From NCBI GenBank assembly GCA_012728315.1, contig JAAYFI010000015.1, positions 1-57,721 on the forward strand: a stretch of 57,721 nt of DNA, read 5' to 3'. Position 1 is the first letter of the stretch. Each line of letters opens with the position of its first letter. A model generated the notes under the pieces. That model ran no database searches, was not told the DNA's origin, and worked only from the letters and a program-made list of their open reading frames with translations. Shown here piece by piece: positions 1 through 8,378 of the stretch. The translations under genes and the position numbers were made by a program. The stretch is from Gammaproteobacteria bacterium. Its GTDB lineage: Bacteria > Pseudomonadota > Gammaproteobacteria > Pseudomonadales > Pseudomonadaceae.

Positions 1-567
1 AAGAGCCAGCGAGCTGGAGAACGAGTGCTGCGCAGTATCAGTCAGTACTTGCAAAGCCGTTTGAAGTTAGTGGTCAACACTGACAAAAGTCGTGTGGTGA
101 AAACCAATGAAAGCCAGTTCTTGGGCTTTACGTTCAAGGCGAACCGCATTCATTGGCATCCGAAAACGCTGCTGAAGTTTAAGCAACAAGTGCGGAAACT
201 CACGAATCGTAACTGGGGTGTGTCAATGAAATACCAGCTGTTTAAGGTCAGCCAATATCTACGCGGCTGGATAAACTACTTTGGTATCGCCAGTGGCTAT
301 CAGCACTGCGTTGAACTGGATCATTGGATCCGGCGCAGGGTGCGAATGGCCTATTGGCGTCAGTGACGAAAGCCACGCACTAAAGTAAGAAACCTGATTA
401 GGTTGGGCGTTCATGTGCAAGCTGCAGTTGCATGCGGTATTACCAGCAAAGGCCCATGGCGTAGCTCTAAAACTCCGGGGATTAATCAGGCATTATCAAA
501 TGATTACTTAAAATCTCAGGGTCTGTACGGATTACGAGATGGTTGGATTAAGCTTCACCATTCTTAG
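1..567 (+). pseudogene. ltrA: Group II intron reverse transcriptase/maturase, C-terminal part, interrupted by a stop
   Basis: The reading frame is open from the left edge, so the N-terminal reverse-transcriptase part lies outside the window. The visible part is the maturase region (domain X and the GIIM domain): FLGFTFKANRIHWH, then NRNWGVSMKYQL, YLRGWINYFGIA and LDHWIRRRVRMAYWRQ. In the family the next residue is Trp (WRQWRKPRTK); here that codon is TGA (364-366). The same frame then continues with RKPRTKVRNLIRLGVHVQ, SSKTPGINQALSNDYLKSQG and GLRDGWIKLHHS to a TAG at 565-567. A single TGG-to-TGA change therefore removes about 66 C-terminal residues of the DNA-binding/maturase tail. The protein is probably inactive for mobility, unless the stop is read through or is a sequencing error. 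The intron RNA structure follows directly. Confidence 0.88.
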
Positions 568-640
568 TGAAACGCCCTGTGCGGAGCTGCATGCAGGGTG
601 TTGTGGGGGTTGAGGGCTAGAAACCCTCGGCTACCCGATT
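568..640 (+). mobile_element. 3' end of a group II intron (domains V and VI)
   Basis: Directly after the maturase frame, the sequence CGCCCTGTGCGG...GCATGCAGGGTG folds as the catalytic domain V hairpin. It is followed by a second hairpin (GAGGG CTAGAAA CCCTC) ending in CGGCTACCCGAT, the usual domain VI and 3' splice boundary of bacterial introns carrying this maturase type. The intron 3' end therefore falls near 639-640. The stop codon of the oppositely oriented gene to the right (639-641) straddles that junction. The intron 5' half is outside the window. The exact boundary needs the 5' exon for confirmation. Confidence 0.75.
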
Positions 641-1301
641 AGGTTTCATTTTCTAAGCCTCGCTCATGCAGTCCCGCTTTACTGAATTGGCTTGACGATT
701 TACCTTGGCAGTAGAGAAGAATCAAGAAAACAACGACAACTATTAGAGTAGAAACTTTGTAGAAGTCTAACGAGAAATCAAGCGATACAGGGAGAAGAGA
801 GCGCACAAAAAGAAGAAGCCAAACCGCAGCAACAAAAACACTAAGAATTTGGTTAATCTTGCTGACTGAAAATTGTGCTGGTGATATTAGTGGGTTGTTT
901 CCTGAATTATCTTGCGTCACAGCAACAATTTTATAGAGAGGTCCAAGAGTGATGTCTTCTAGCAGGTCGACATGCCGCTCCCAGTTACTTTGCCAAAACT
1001 TACTACCTCGATTAACCAAATACCAAGCGAATGAAAAGACAAGACCGAGTGCTGCAAAAAGCATAGAAAGCCACGGTTCGGAGTCGGCTGTTTTATAGGT
1101 TAAAGCGTACCCTGCGAATGCGGCGGCTATGAAAGCCCAGAAATAGGTAGCTCGTTTCCAATACAATTCAATTTCGAATTTTCTGATATCGAGTGCATAA
1201 CCCAAAGCTCTACCAGCTCGTGAGTCAGATTCTTTCTGCGCGCTGCCAGAGCTTGGTGTTTCTGGTTCAGAAAATCGCGCTCTGTATTCTTCCGTGTTCA
1301 A
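639..1301 (-). CDS. Four-helix membrane protein, RipA/SLATT-like
   Basis: This is a 220-residue protein with a polar N-terminus (about 45 residues) and four predicted membrane segments: YFWAFIAAAFAGYALTY (about 53-69), LSMLFAALGLVFSFAWYLV (about 78-96), ILSVFVAAVWLLLFVRSLL (about 152-170) and STLIVVVVFLILLYC (about 184-198). The loop after helix 2 has KFWQSNWERHVDLLED, which I associate with a family of small multimeric membrane proteins (RipA-like, similar in layout to SLATT effectors) often found near defence genes. That assignment is from memory and modest. A pore-like effector role is inference. The stop codon lies exactly on the group II intron boundary, so the original C-terminus may have been altered by the insertion. 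A SIR2-STAND gene lies about 110 bp upstream on the same strand; co-transcription is possible. Confidence 0.65.
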   Translation of the reverse strand: MNTEEYRARFSEPETPSSGSAQKESDSRAGRALGYALDIRKFEIELYWKRATYFWAFIAAAFAGYALTYKTADSEPWLSMLFAALGLVFSFAWYLVNRGSKFWQSNWERHVDLLEDITLGPLYKIVAVTQDNSGNNPLISPAQFSVSKINQILSVFVAAVWLLLFVRSLLPVSLDFSLDFYKVSTLIVVVVFLILLYCQGKSSSQFSKAGLHERGLENET

Positions 1302-1410
1302 TATGTGACCCCTTGGGATTAGTGGAGCATGAAAACCTAACGCCTTGCTTGCCAGAAAATTGAGAGCACAACAAGTAATTTGTCCGTGTGCAGGGCGTGT
1401 TGTTATAACT

Positions 1411-3891
1411 CTAACTCATCATATCTGACTGGGCTTTATCCGGCCATTTACCGGTTAAGTAAAACTTTGCAAGATTAGCAACAGTTTGAGTTAGGCGATA
1501 ATTTGCATCTAAGTTTTTATTCTTACTTATCCGGTCATGGTATTGTTTAGCTAAGACTTTGGCTTCATTGATGTAACCTAAGTTTTCCATTACTCTGACA
1601 TGACCTTCGGATAAAGTAATTATCGGATATCTGTCAAATGCACTAACATTTGCTGAATTTAATCTATTTAAAACAGTTTCAGCTTCTGAAAAATGCGCCA
1701 TAGCAACAGTTTCATCGTTCTCATTACAAGCTAAAATAATTCTTTGTTGCGCAAGAGCATGCTCAATGTGTGGAGAATCAGGAAAAGCATCATGAGCAAT
1801 TCTTAATTTTTCAAACGCTTGTTTATTCTCGTCAAATGATCTAAGTGCCAAACCATATTGAAGTAAGAATAAACCTTCATTTTCAAAAGTTTTCTCATAC
1901 TCCTCATAAATAGAAAGAACACTATCTTTATCATTTTTTAAAATTCGTTTTAAGGATTTAGCGTTTACGAGATGTTTATAAATTGTAGCTTCATTTCTAG
2001 AAATATTTTTTACAATCGGAAATTGATAAACGGAAAATGCTTTTATATAGGAGTCTATTATTTTCAATAATTCTTTCTGGGGTACATAAAGATTAAATAG
2101 CCTTTCAACATATACTCTGTGGCGTGTAGTTATGCTTCCATTAATATAGGTAACGATACCATCCATTTTAGAAGATAACTGATGAACATTAGGGTTAAGA
2201 TCTAAATATGATAATGCTCTTGTTAATGTTGCTTCGTTTGCAGGAACTCTCTGTGTAGTGGCTAGCCCAGCTAAAAGTAATAATGCTTTTTCTGACTCAC
2301 AAGTTATAGCTTTATAATCCTTTTCAATAATCTCATTATAACCTTCACCAGAAGTTGCTTCTATTAGCCCAATAAGAAGCTGTCTTTTAGATTTTTTAAT
2401 TAATTCTATTTTTCTATTTCTAGCAGACATCTTTGATAATCGAGTCCAATTACCGAAAGTTTCTAACTTATCTAATATTAAATCAGCGTCGCTTGAGCTT
2501 ATTTGAGATATATCTAGTGAGGATGTCAAATACTCACCTAAATGTTCTTTTACTCTTGTTGTCCAAATCTTAGGGTTTTCTGAACTGATAAAAATTGCTT
2601 TTGTAGATTTTGTAGATTTTATTATTTCAGCAATTTGTGGTGCAACATGACCAACTCTTTCGATAAAAATATAATAAAGATCAATATTTCGATGATCTAG
2701 CTCTACCAAGAGTTCTTGAAAGTTATCCTTATACTCTTCAATAAAGTAAACATTTCGAATACCTTGATCTGCAACTCTTAGCGCAAGAAGCTTTAGAGCA
2801 GTGGTTTTACCACATCCAGCAGTTCCAAATAATACATGTAACTCTAACTTTTTTGCATTATTGCTTGCTAGTATACTATTATAAAAATTATCTATATTTG
2901 ACAAGTTTGCTGGCACGCTATCAAGCACATCAAGCCAAGTAGGTTTAAATCCTTTATAAAAGTTTCTAATTTTTGATTTGTTTATATTATTATCAATTAA
3001 AGTTAGAGAAGACCTGTTCACAGGGGTTACCCCTGAAAACAAAGATAGATTTTTTGCTTGTTCTTTAGATTCGAGGTTAAGCTCTGGACGAGTATTTGCG
3101 ACAATATCTACACCAGATGGAGGCTTTTCAAATTCACTTCCAAGCCAATTAGTAAAATCACTCAACTTCCCTTCTAAATGTTCAATATTAGAGGTTTCAA
3201 GGCTTTTTTTCTGAATTCCTGTAAGCGACGGTATTAATATATAACTTTTTAAATCATTACATTTTGCTTTGGCTTTATATTTTTCTATTTGATGGAAAAA
3301 AAGTGATTCTTTAAGCTTAGTCCCTATAAATATAAAAGTATATTTATGATAATCTTTAGCTAGTTCACTATACCAAAGAGGCTCAGTTGAAGAGTTTTCT
3401 GCATACTCCTGACTAGAAAATATGAACCCTTTTGAAGGATGATTTACATCTCCATTCAACTTAATGTAGTCGAGAGTTTGATAAAACTGATCAACTTCAG
3501 TAATATTATCGTTTCTGTTCTTAACATTAAACTTCAGGCCTGAGACTTGATAAGCGGCTTTCTCAAAACCATCATCTATATTTAGCGTATATATTCTAAA
3601 AAACGGATACTTAAGTAATTCATTGTATTCATTTGATGGGCGACAATGCTTATAATGCTTTTCAAAAACTCTATGTATTTGATCACCTAATACTTCCTTG
3701 GCGGCAGAGTAAACATCTGACAGATCCTCATCAGAAAATTCCTCTCCCATTTCATCTGCAAGTATTTTAGCCAAATCCCAACCAAGCGGAGGGTCTTGAT
3801 GGAGACTGTTTTTGCATCCAACAGAAGCACCTGCACCAAACAAAAGGACCAACCTTCCATTTAGTAATGCATTTTTTATGTGTGGATTCAA
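1411..3891 (-). CDS. SIR2-like/STAND NTPase, candidate anti-phage defence protein (Avs-like)
   Basis: This 826-residue protein starts with a SIR2-like fold: the nucleotide-binding GAGAS at residues 19-23, TLNID at 102-106 in place of the TTNxD of sirtuin-like nucleases, and KLNGDVNHP at 144-152. A central P-loop NTPase domain has Walker A GTAGCGKT at 356-363, followed by a helical, TPR-like C-terminal half. The order SIR2 effector, STAND NTPase, helical sensor is that of Avs5/SIR2-STAND proteins, which deplete NAD+ when the sensor recognises a phage protein. One oddity: the catalytic position that is His in sirtuins (LHG) is Asn here (LNG). I believe related STAND-linked SIR2 families also show LNG, so activity cannot be judged from this alone. 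The gene is visibly AT-rich compared with its flanks, which suggests recent acquisition. Confidence 0.8.
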   Translation of the reverse strand: MNPHIKNALLNGRLVLLFGAGASVGCKNSLHQDPPLGWDLAKILADEMGEEFSDEDLSDVYSAAKEVLGDQIHRVFEKHYKHCRPSNEYNELLKYPFFRIYTLNIDDGFEKAAYQVSGLKFNVKNRNDNITEVDQFYQTLDYIKLNGDVNHPSKGFIFSSQEYAENSSTEPLWYSELAKDYHKYTFIFIGTKLKESLFFHQIEKYKAKAKCNDLKSYILIPSLTGIQKKSLETSNIEHLEGKLSDFTNWLGSEFEKPPSGVDIVANTRPELNLESKEQAKNLSLFSGVTPVNRSSLTLIDNNINKSKIRNFYKGFKPTWLDVLDSVPANLSNIDNFYNSILASNNAKKLELHVLFGTAGCGKTTALKLLALRVADQGIRNVYFIEEYKDNFQELLVELDHRNIDLYYIFIERVGHVAPQIAEIIKSTKSTKAIFISSENPKIWTTRVKEHLGEYLTSSLDISQISSSDADLILDKLETFGNWTRLSKMSARNRKIELIKKSKRQLLIGLIEATSGEGYNEIIEKDYKAITCESEKALLLLAGLATTQRVPANEATLTRALSYLDLNPNVHQLSSKMDGIVTYINGSITTRHRVYVERLFNLYVPQKELLKIIDSYIKAFSVYQFPIVKNISRNEATIYKHLVNAKSLKRILKNDKDSVLSIYEEYEKTFENEGLFLLQYGLALRSFDENKQAFEKLRIAHDAFPDSPHIEHALAQQRIILACNENDETVAMAHFSEAETVLNRLNSANVSAFDRYPIITLSEGHVRVMENLGYINEAKVLAKQYHDRISKNKNLDANYRLTQTVANLAKFYLTGKWPDKAQSDMMS

Positions 3892-4078
3892 TTTCTATTC
3901 CTTTCTAAATTAATTTACACGTAAATTCGGTAGGGTTATAACGCTTAGATAACAGTCCTTGCTTCACCAAAAAAAGAGCCACTCGGGATCTTAGGACGTA
4001 TTGTAAAAGCCACCCGCAAGGAGCGGTTCATCGACTTATTGTGCAGAGCCGCTGGCACACATGTTCAGCGCAACTTTA
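3892..4078. other. Intergenic stretch left of the IS remnant
   Basis: There is no open frame with a recognisable product. Part of this stretch probably belongs to the decayed insertion sequence beside it, but I could not find a terminal repeat or target-site duplication. Confidence 0.4.
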
Positions 4079-4440
4079 TTAATGAAAATCTTTTGACCGA
4101 CGTGACCAGCGGCAGCGGTGTAACAGCGTTGGTTCGCCACAGGTTTTGCAATAAACTACCATAGATAGCCTATCAACACTGCTTGTGCGCAGCATCGGCT
4201 CTAGCGTGCCATTTTGTTGCTGGCGGCGCTCATAGCGTAACTTGCTCGCTTAAGCATACAGCCCATAAGAACGAATGGTATGCAAACCTTTGGGCGATAC
4301 ATGCTGAAGTAGCCGGGTTATAAAACCCACCGACTTGAGTCGCTGCTCTTCAACTCGCTTGTCACGATGATCTAGATAGCTCTCCCTCACCACATTGAGA
4401 TAATCTGCTTTAATTGTTGCGGATCAACAGCCCCGTCTTT
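4079..4440 (-). pseudogene. IS91-family-like transposase remnant
   Basis: Reading the minus strand from about 4430 down gives YLNVVRESYLDHRDKRVEEQ, RLKSVGFITRLLQHVSPKGL and HTIRSYGLYA, then a TAA, then ASKLRYERRQQQNGTLEP and MVVYCKTCGEPTLLHRC to tandem stops at about 4079. The FI.RLLQHV..KG...IRSYGLYA block is the conserved C-terminal core of Y2/HUH transposases of the IS91/IS801/IS1294 type, and the CxxC...C pattern after it fits a zinc-binding tail. There is one in-frame stop. Upstream, another frame (LKDGAVDPQQLKQII) suggests a frameshift near 4410. The N-terminal half is missing, so this is a dead fragment that marks past element activity inside the island. Confidence 0.68.
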
Positions 4441-4517
4441 AAGAGGTGCTGGCAAGCATAAGAAGCCAGATCAAGAAATACTTAGCTTAATAATAAACTA
4501 GCCGCAGAAACTATTAT

Positions 4518-5909
4518 TTATTGATTTAAAAACCTCATACCTGCAACAGTAATTCTGTACTTTTGTTTTGGGCTAGTGGGCTTGTCTGGGATGGTGCGTT
4601 CAATTAATCCATCTGCAAGCAAAGGGTTTAAATAATTATTTTGAAAAGTTTCTCTATGCTTGATGCCAGTGACTTCTTGAATTTGACTGCGTGTGAGCTC
4701 TGAGCGACTACAAGCTTGAAGCACTTTCAGCACCCAAGCCTCAGCTTGTCCGGTGACTTGTCCGGTAGCTTGTCCGGTTTCATCTACCGGTTGACGGACA
4801 TGCTCCTCAGGGAAATCAAATATTACCCACAAACCGCCTGGCTCAAGCTGCCACTTTGGCGCTGGATAGTTTCCCTGCTTGCACGTATCAACAATGCGTT
4901 CTATGCCACGCCCCCAAGACTCAATTAAACCTGCGCGGAAAAACGTGTTGGCGATATCTGGATTAAATGGGCATGACGCATGCTTGGACATTAGCTTATC
5001 TAGCGTCCAGCTTTCAGGGAGATGACCGGGATTCCAAATCATCAGCTTGTCAGGATACACACTGATTTGAATAGCAGTGGCACTTGAGTAATCCTTATGA
5101 ACTACAGCGTTTAAAAGAGCTTCACGCAAAGCAGCGAGAGGAAGGGGATAGCTTTCTTTACGGTAAAGTTCGTCATAGCTAATCAAGGCTCTCAAGTATT
5201 TAAGTTTGAGCACCTCAATAGTATTTTCAATTTGGGTAAAGAGGTTGCCGACCACTTCATCATGATGCAGTAAGTCAGCATCATTGACGCCAAACGCACC
5301 GATTTTAATGCATGCGCCTGTGACAAACCGCTCTGGATCAGGATGGAACAGTAAGGCGACTGCGCGTTTTAAGTAATGATTCTGAGTTAAGCGTAAGCGC
5401 TCTAGTAGCAGCTGTGGACTGTCGTTGACGATGCTTGCTGGCAAACGCTGGCTGTTGATCGCGAGCTCGCTGAATTTCTTAAAAGTAGCTGTATCTAGGC
5501 TGTTAACTTCAAGCCCAGGCAAAGGAACTGCATCCCAATGTAAACCTTGCTTGCGAAGCAGAAAGCGATCTAAGGCAGCACCTTTAAGTTCCTGCTTGGT
5601 GCTACCACTGCGGTAGTGGTATTCCCCTTTATAACTCACTGGATAAGGGTAAGCAGGTACTTGAATGTGTAAGGTTTCTAGGTCGTCAGCAACCTTGAGA
5701 TTCACATCCACAACAATGCCCAGTATGTCGCGAATTTTGTTGGGGATATCTTCCAACAATTTGCTTGCCTGCTCGACACCGACCACTTGCCCATGATCGT
5801 CATAACCGACCATCAGCACACCACCTTCTGCGTTAGCAAATGCACTGACCCATTTAAGCCACTCGTCTTTCCATTGACGCTTAAACTCGGTCTGTTGTGA
5901 TTCTTTCAT
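4518..5909 (-). CDS. AlbA_2/Schlafen-like DNA-binding ATPase-fold regulator
   Basis: This 463-residue protein starts at TEFKRQWKDEWLKWVSAFAN and AEGGVLMVGYDDHGQVVGV, the signature of the AlbA_2 (Schlafen AlbA-type, PF04326) domain in residues 1-120. Residues about 255-350 carry LREALLNAVVHKDYS and WNPGHLPESW, typical of the HATPase_c_4 domain that accompanies AlbA_2 in COG2865 proteins. The C-terminal 90 residues form a winged helix (SELTRSQIQEVTGIKHRETF). Between them is a short TGQ repeat (TGQATGQVTGQA), encoded by tandem 12-bp units on the DNA. Family members are usually called transcriptional regulators, but the substrate is unknown and several sit in defence islands. The gene stands alone between remnants and appears intact. 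The start ATG at 5907-5909 is the only one that gives the full AlbA_2 domain. Confidence 0.8.
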   Translation of the reverse strand: MKESQQTEFKRQWKDEWLKWVSAFANAEGGVLMVGYDDHGQVVGVEQASKLLEDIPNKIRDILGIVVDVNLKVADDLETLHIQVPAYPYPVSYKGEYHYRSGSTKQELKGAALDRFLLRKQGLHWDAVPLPGLEVNSLDTATFKKFSELAINSQRLPASIVNDSPQLLLERLRLTQNHYLKRAVALLFHPDPERFVTGACIKIGAFGVNDADLLHHDEVVGNLFTQIENTIEVLKLKYLRALISYDELYRKESYPLPLAALREALLNAVVHKDYSSATAIQISVYPDKLMIWNPGHLPESWTLDKLMSKHASCPFNPDIANTFFRAGLIESWGRGIERIVDTCKQGNYPAPKWQLEPGGLWVIFDFPEEHVRQPVDETGQATGQVTGQAEAWVLKVLQACSRSELTRSQIQEVTGIKHRETFQNNYLNPLLADGLIERTIPDKPTSPKQKYRITVAGMRFLNQ

Positions 5910-6161
5910 TGATGAGATTCCTGACTCTATCTGCGCGGTGAAGACTAAAGCATATCGACGATACAGTTGATAATTGAAATACTAGTAGTGATAAGCAATG
6001 CATACAGCTTCTTTATATGAGCCTATTGACTGCCCATGGCAACACTCGTCTGTATGCAGCTCCAGCGCATATCAGCTAGTTGCCTGCAGATTAACGCACC
6101 TACAACATAAGCGTCTGGCCGCCAAGCACTTAAAAGACGGTTTGATAACAAGCTTTCTACC

Positions 6162-6449
6162 TTAAGCTCCCAGCGCCTGTAATACATGCTTAGGGTCATT
6201 TTTAATTGCCGTCAATAACGCCTTGGCTGGGCCGGTCGGTTCACGGCGGCCTTGCTCCCAGTTACGCAAAGTAGCGACCTCAATACCAATGCGTTGAGCA
6301 AATTGGACTTGGGTCAATCCTGTGGCTTCACGAATTTCTTTTACCTGAATAGCATCAACATGAAACTCGCGAGACGACGCACGCTCGCCCTTAACTACGT
6401 CATCCATCTGCTGAACGCTTTCCAGTAGCTCGTCGAAGAATGTGCTCAT
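6162..6449 (-). CDS. nadS: NadS-family antitoxin (XRE helix-turn-helix)
   Basis: This is a 95-residue XRE-type DNA-binding protein. The helix-turn-helix is IREATGLTQVQFAQRIGIEV followed by ATLRNWEQGRREPTGPAKAL (about residues 39-79), the close family pattern of NadS/HigA-like antitoxins that autorepress a RelE-type toxin operon. The start codon at 6447-6449 has a good GAGG ribosome site 5-8 bases upstream. In intact loci the toxin gene lies directly upstream, and the remains of one are there (6454-6766), 4 bases away. The antitoxin is complete while its toxin is destroyed. It may still act as a DNA-binding regulator or neutralise a related toxin elsewhere. That role is inference. Confidence 0.85.
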   Translation of the reverse strand: MSTFFDELLESVQQMDDVVKGERASSREFHVDAIQVKEIREATGLTQVQFAQRIGIEVATLRNWEQGRREPTGPAKALLTAIKNDPKHVLQALGA

Positions 6450-6453
6450 GGTA

Positions 6454-6766
6454 TTACCTCGATAATTTAATGATTTGCTTAAGTGCCTTGCTATCTGCCC
6501 GCGTTAAATCAACCTTTTCATTATTAGGCTAGATTGTCTGTAAGGCAAATAGCGTGGCGGCTACAAAGTAACAATAAATAACCTTTGAGCCTCCAAGCTG
6601 ACTTCGACCGCTGAATGCACTCTGTATCTTTAGATATCGCCAGTATCTGCAATTACAGAGTCCGCATTATAGGTATGGGCGAGGGAACGCTGAAACTCTG
6701 CGTAACTGAGTTCTTCAAGAGTCCGCACAGTCGCTTGTTAAGCGCAGCCGTTTTGACAAAAACCAT
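6454..6766 (-). pseudogene. Decayed RelE/HigB-type toxin partner of NadS
   Basis: Assembled over three frames, the minus strand reads MVFVKTAALNKRL, then TVRTLEELSYAEFQRSLAHT and ADSVIADTGDI, then KIQSAFSGRSQLGGSKVIY, CYFVAATLFALQTI, a TAG, and PNNEKVDLTRADSKALKQII to a TAA at 6454-6456. This matches a RelE-superfamily toxin in length and order: start MVFVxT, the GGxxVIY core strand, and the TIYPNNEKxDL...LK C-terminus. The conserved YPNNEK tyrosine codon has become TAG. At least two frameshifts (near 6725 and 6610) and one stop make it inactive. It precedes nadS with the 4-base spacing expected of an intact TA operon. Confidence 0.82.
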
Positions 6767-7018
6767 ACTATAACACTGTGTCATTGGCGTACAATGCGCA
6801 ACCCCAAAATAGCTGTGCATACTTTTGCAATCGCAGCATAATACGTGAGTTTTAAGAAGAACTTTTAGAGTCGTTATCAGTTTTTTACAGGCATCTTCTC
6901 TGTTCGGTTCAGCACCACCTTGGCGAAGTCGAACATTGTCAGATTAACCGGCCAAGGTAGTTGTTGCCTAATACTGCGGAGCAGAACGCTAACGGGAAAT
7001 CCGCATACAGGTAAGGTG
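6767..7018. other. Intergenic region without a supported gene
   Basis: It holds the upstream region of the dead toxin and about 40 codons open on the minus strand (about 6878-7000) containing LPWPVNLTMFDFAKVVLNR. I do not recognise that sequence, and it lacks a convincing start. The shape resembles the tail of another decayed gene. Confidence 0.35.
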
Positions 7019-7696
7019 CTACTTACCAGCAGTCATTTGCGTGCTCTTGACGCTTGAGTTAGCCTTCTTGAGGAAGTCACCCAGTGTGATGGCCATGTGC
7101 TTTTCCAAAAGCTGGCTGGCAAATTCAGACGGAGCATGCTTATCAAAATCACCTTTTTTGTGCGGCAATACTTCAGCTACCTTATAAGGCTTTTCGTATA
7201 GAGTGCGGCCGCCATGAATGAGCTTATAGTTCACATCAAAGTCGGCAATGATTTCATAGCGTGAGGCGGCCATTCCCATAGTCAGCATGTTGGCACCAAA
7301 ACTCTTTGCTGCTTGGTAGTCTGAATAGGCAGGACCGCGACGGTCACGGGCTTCCATTTCAACGACTAAGGTCATATCGCTGGCGGCATCAGATTGAACC
7401 ATCTTAGCGTCAGAGGGTAGCTGGCTTTCTACTAGACGGGTCATCTTTTGCATAGCACGCGCACTGGCAACTGAAAGCTCAACTTTCTCCAGTGGCTGCA
7501 TTGGCTGTTTTTCACCATTTTTGAAGTAACCAGGTTTTGGCTGGCTATACAGCAGCTCGTAATTCACTGTTTTTCCGGAAAAGCCATCCAACCCTGTATA
7601 GGTTGTGACAGGCATGTCGATTTGCGCATGAGATGAGCAGCCAGTCAGAACAGCAGCCAGCCCTAGGGCCGCGATAGTGGCAATTGTTTTTTTCAT
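7019..7696 (-). CDS. Predicted lipoprotein of unknown function
   Basis: This 225-residue protein has a lipoprotein signal: MKKT, a hydrophobic stretch, and the lipobox LTGC with Cys at residue 20. After processing, the N-terminus is Cys-Ser-Ser. No Asp follows the Cys, so outer-membrane sorting by Lol is expected. The mature part is a soluble mixed alpha/beta protein. It has VASARAMQKMTRLVESQLPS in the middle and a region (about 140-185) predicted as strands (YEIIADFDVNYKLI). I recognise no domain. The start ATG at 7694-7696 is fixed by the signal peptide. It stands alone between the two decayed toxin-antitoxin loci, with no operon partner, so its link to the island is unclear. Confidence 0.75.
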   Translation of the reverse strand: MKKTIATIAALGLAAVLTGCSSHAQIDMPVTTYTGLDGFSGKTVNYELLYSQPKPGYFKNGEKQPMQPLEKVELSVASARAMQKMTRLVESQLPSDAKMVQSDAASDMTLVVEMEARDRRGPAYSDYQAAKSFGANMLTMGMAASRYEIIADFDVNYKLIHGGRTLYEKPYKVAEVLPHKKGDFDKHAPSEFASQLLEKHMAITLGDFLKKANSSVKSTQMTAGK

Positions 7697-7847
7697 TTTG
7701 TACCTTTAATTGATTTTAGTTTTATTTAAATCGAACGTCGTAAAACCTGAGTTAAACTCCATGTTAAAACATATTCGTTGGTGGTCTAAGCGATCGCCTC
7801 TGGGGCAAGCTAAACCTACTGTTAACCCTTACCAATCCCATGGGTTG

Positions 7848-8378
7848 TCAGTCTGTTAGTTTTGTAATCACGAGATTGCACCAGACGATAGTTGTAATAT
7901 AGCGTGTACCTGATTTTAAAATAGGGTACTTAAGTAATAGCGTATCGCCACTAGGGCTTAACTCTAGCCATGCATGTATCCTTTCATGCTGCATCAAACG
8001 CTCTAGAATTGACTGGATTCCCTGAGTGATCCATTCCTTCAGAGCAGCGTTAATATCTTTAACCCATTTTTTTTGCTTGGCTACGATTGCCAGGTAACTC
8101 TCCATGCTCACTTGTTTTATCTGTAATCAATCTGCGTATATTGCAGGTCAGGTCGATATCCTCAGAGAACCGATCAATTATTTTGTAAGCTTTTGATAAG
8201 GAAGTACCGCCCTTGAAGGTTAAGTCTGCTCCGGCTTGCGACTCAAACAACGCTTTAAGAGTCCAAACAACCCAGAGATCTTTTCTAGAAGATGTACGGG
8301 GCGACCTGATTGAGCACTAGCGTACTGAAGCGCTTCCTGCTGTTCATTGCTAGGAAGTAAGAAGTAGGACTCAGACAC
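7848..8378 (-). pseudogene. abiEii: Decayed AbiEii toxin (nucleotidyltransferase, type IV TA)
   Basis: Pieces of an AbiEii-type nucleotidyltransferase appear in three frames. They are VSESYFLLPSNEQQEALQYA and SGRPVHLLEK (start GTG at 8376-8378); then DLWVVWTLKALFES and LTFKGGTSLSKAY with DRFSEDIDL, the catalytic GGTSLSK and DxD core of the family; then KKWVKDINAALKEWI onward. The first frameshift is a lost base near 8283. The second is one extra A in an eight-A run (8067-8074). The C-terminal part after YITTIVW does not follow the family and ends early. The gene overlaps the antitoxin remnant by 8 bases, as in intact abiE operons. It is dead as written. Confidence 0.8.

Noticed and set aside
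6878..7000. Open minus-strand stretch with LPWPVNLTMFDFAKVVLNR
   Set aside because: Could be the tail of a decayed gene, but I cannot recognise a family and there is no start codon with a ribosome site.
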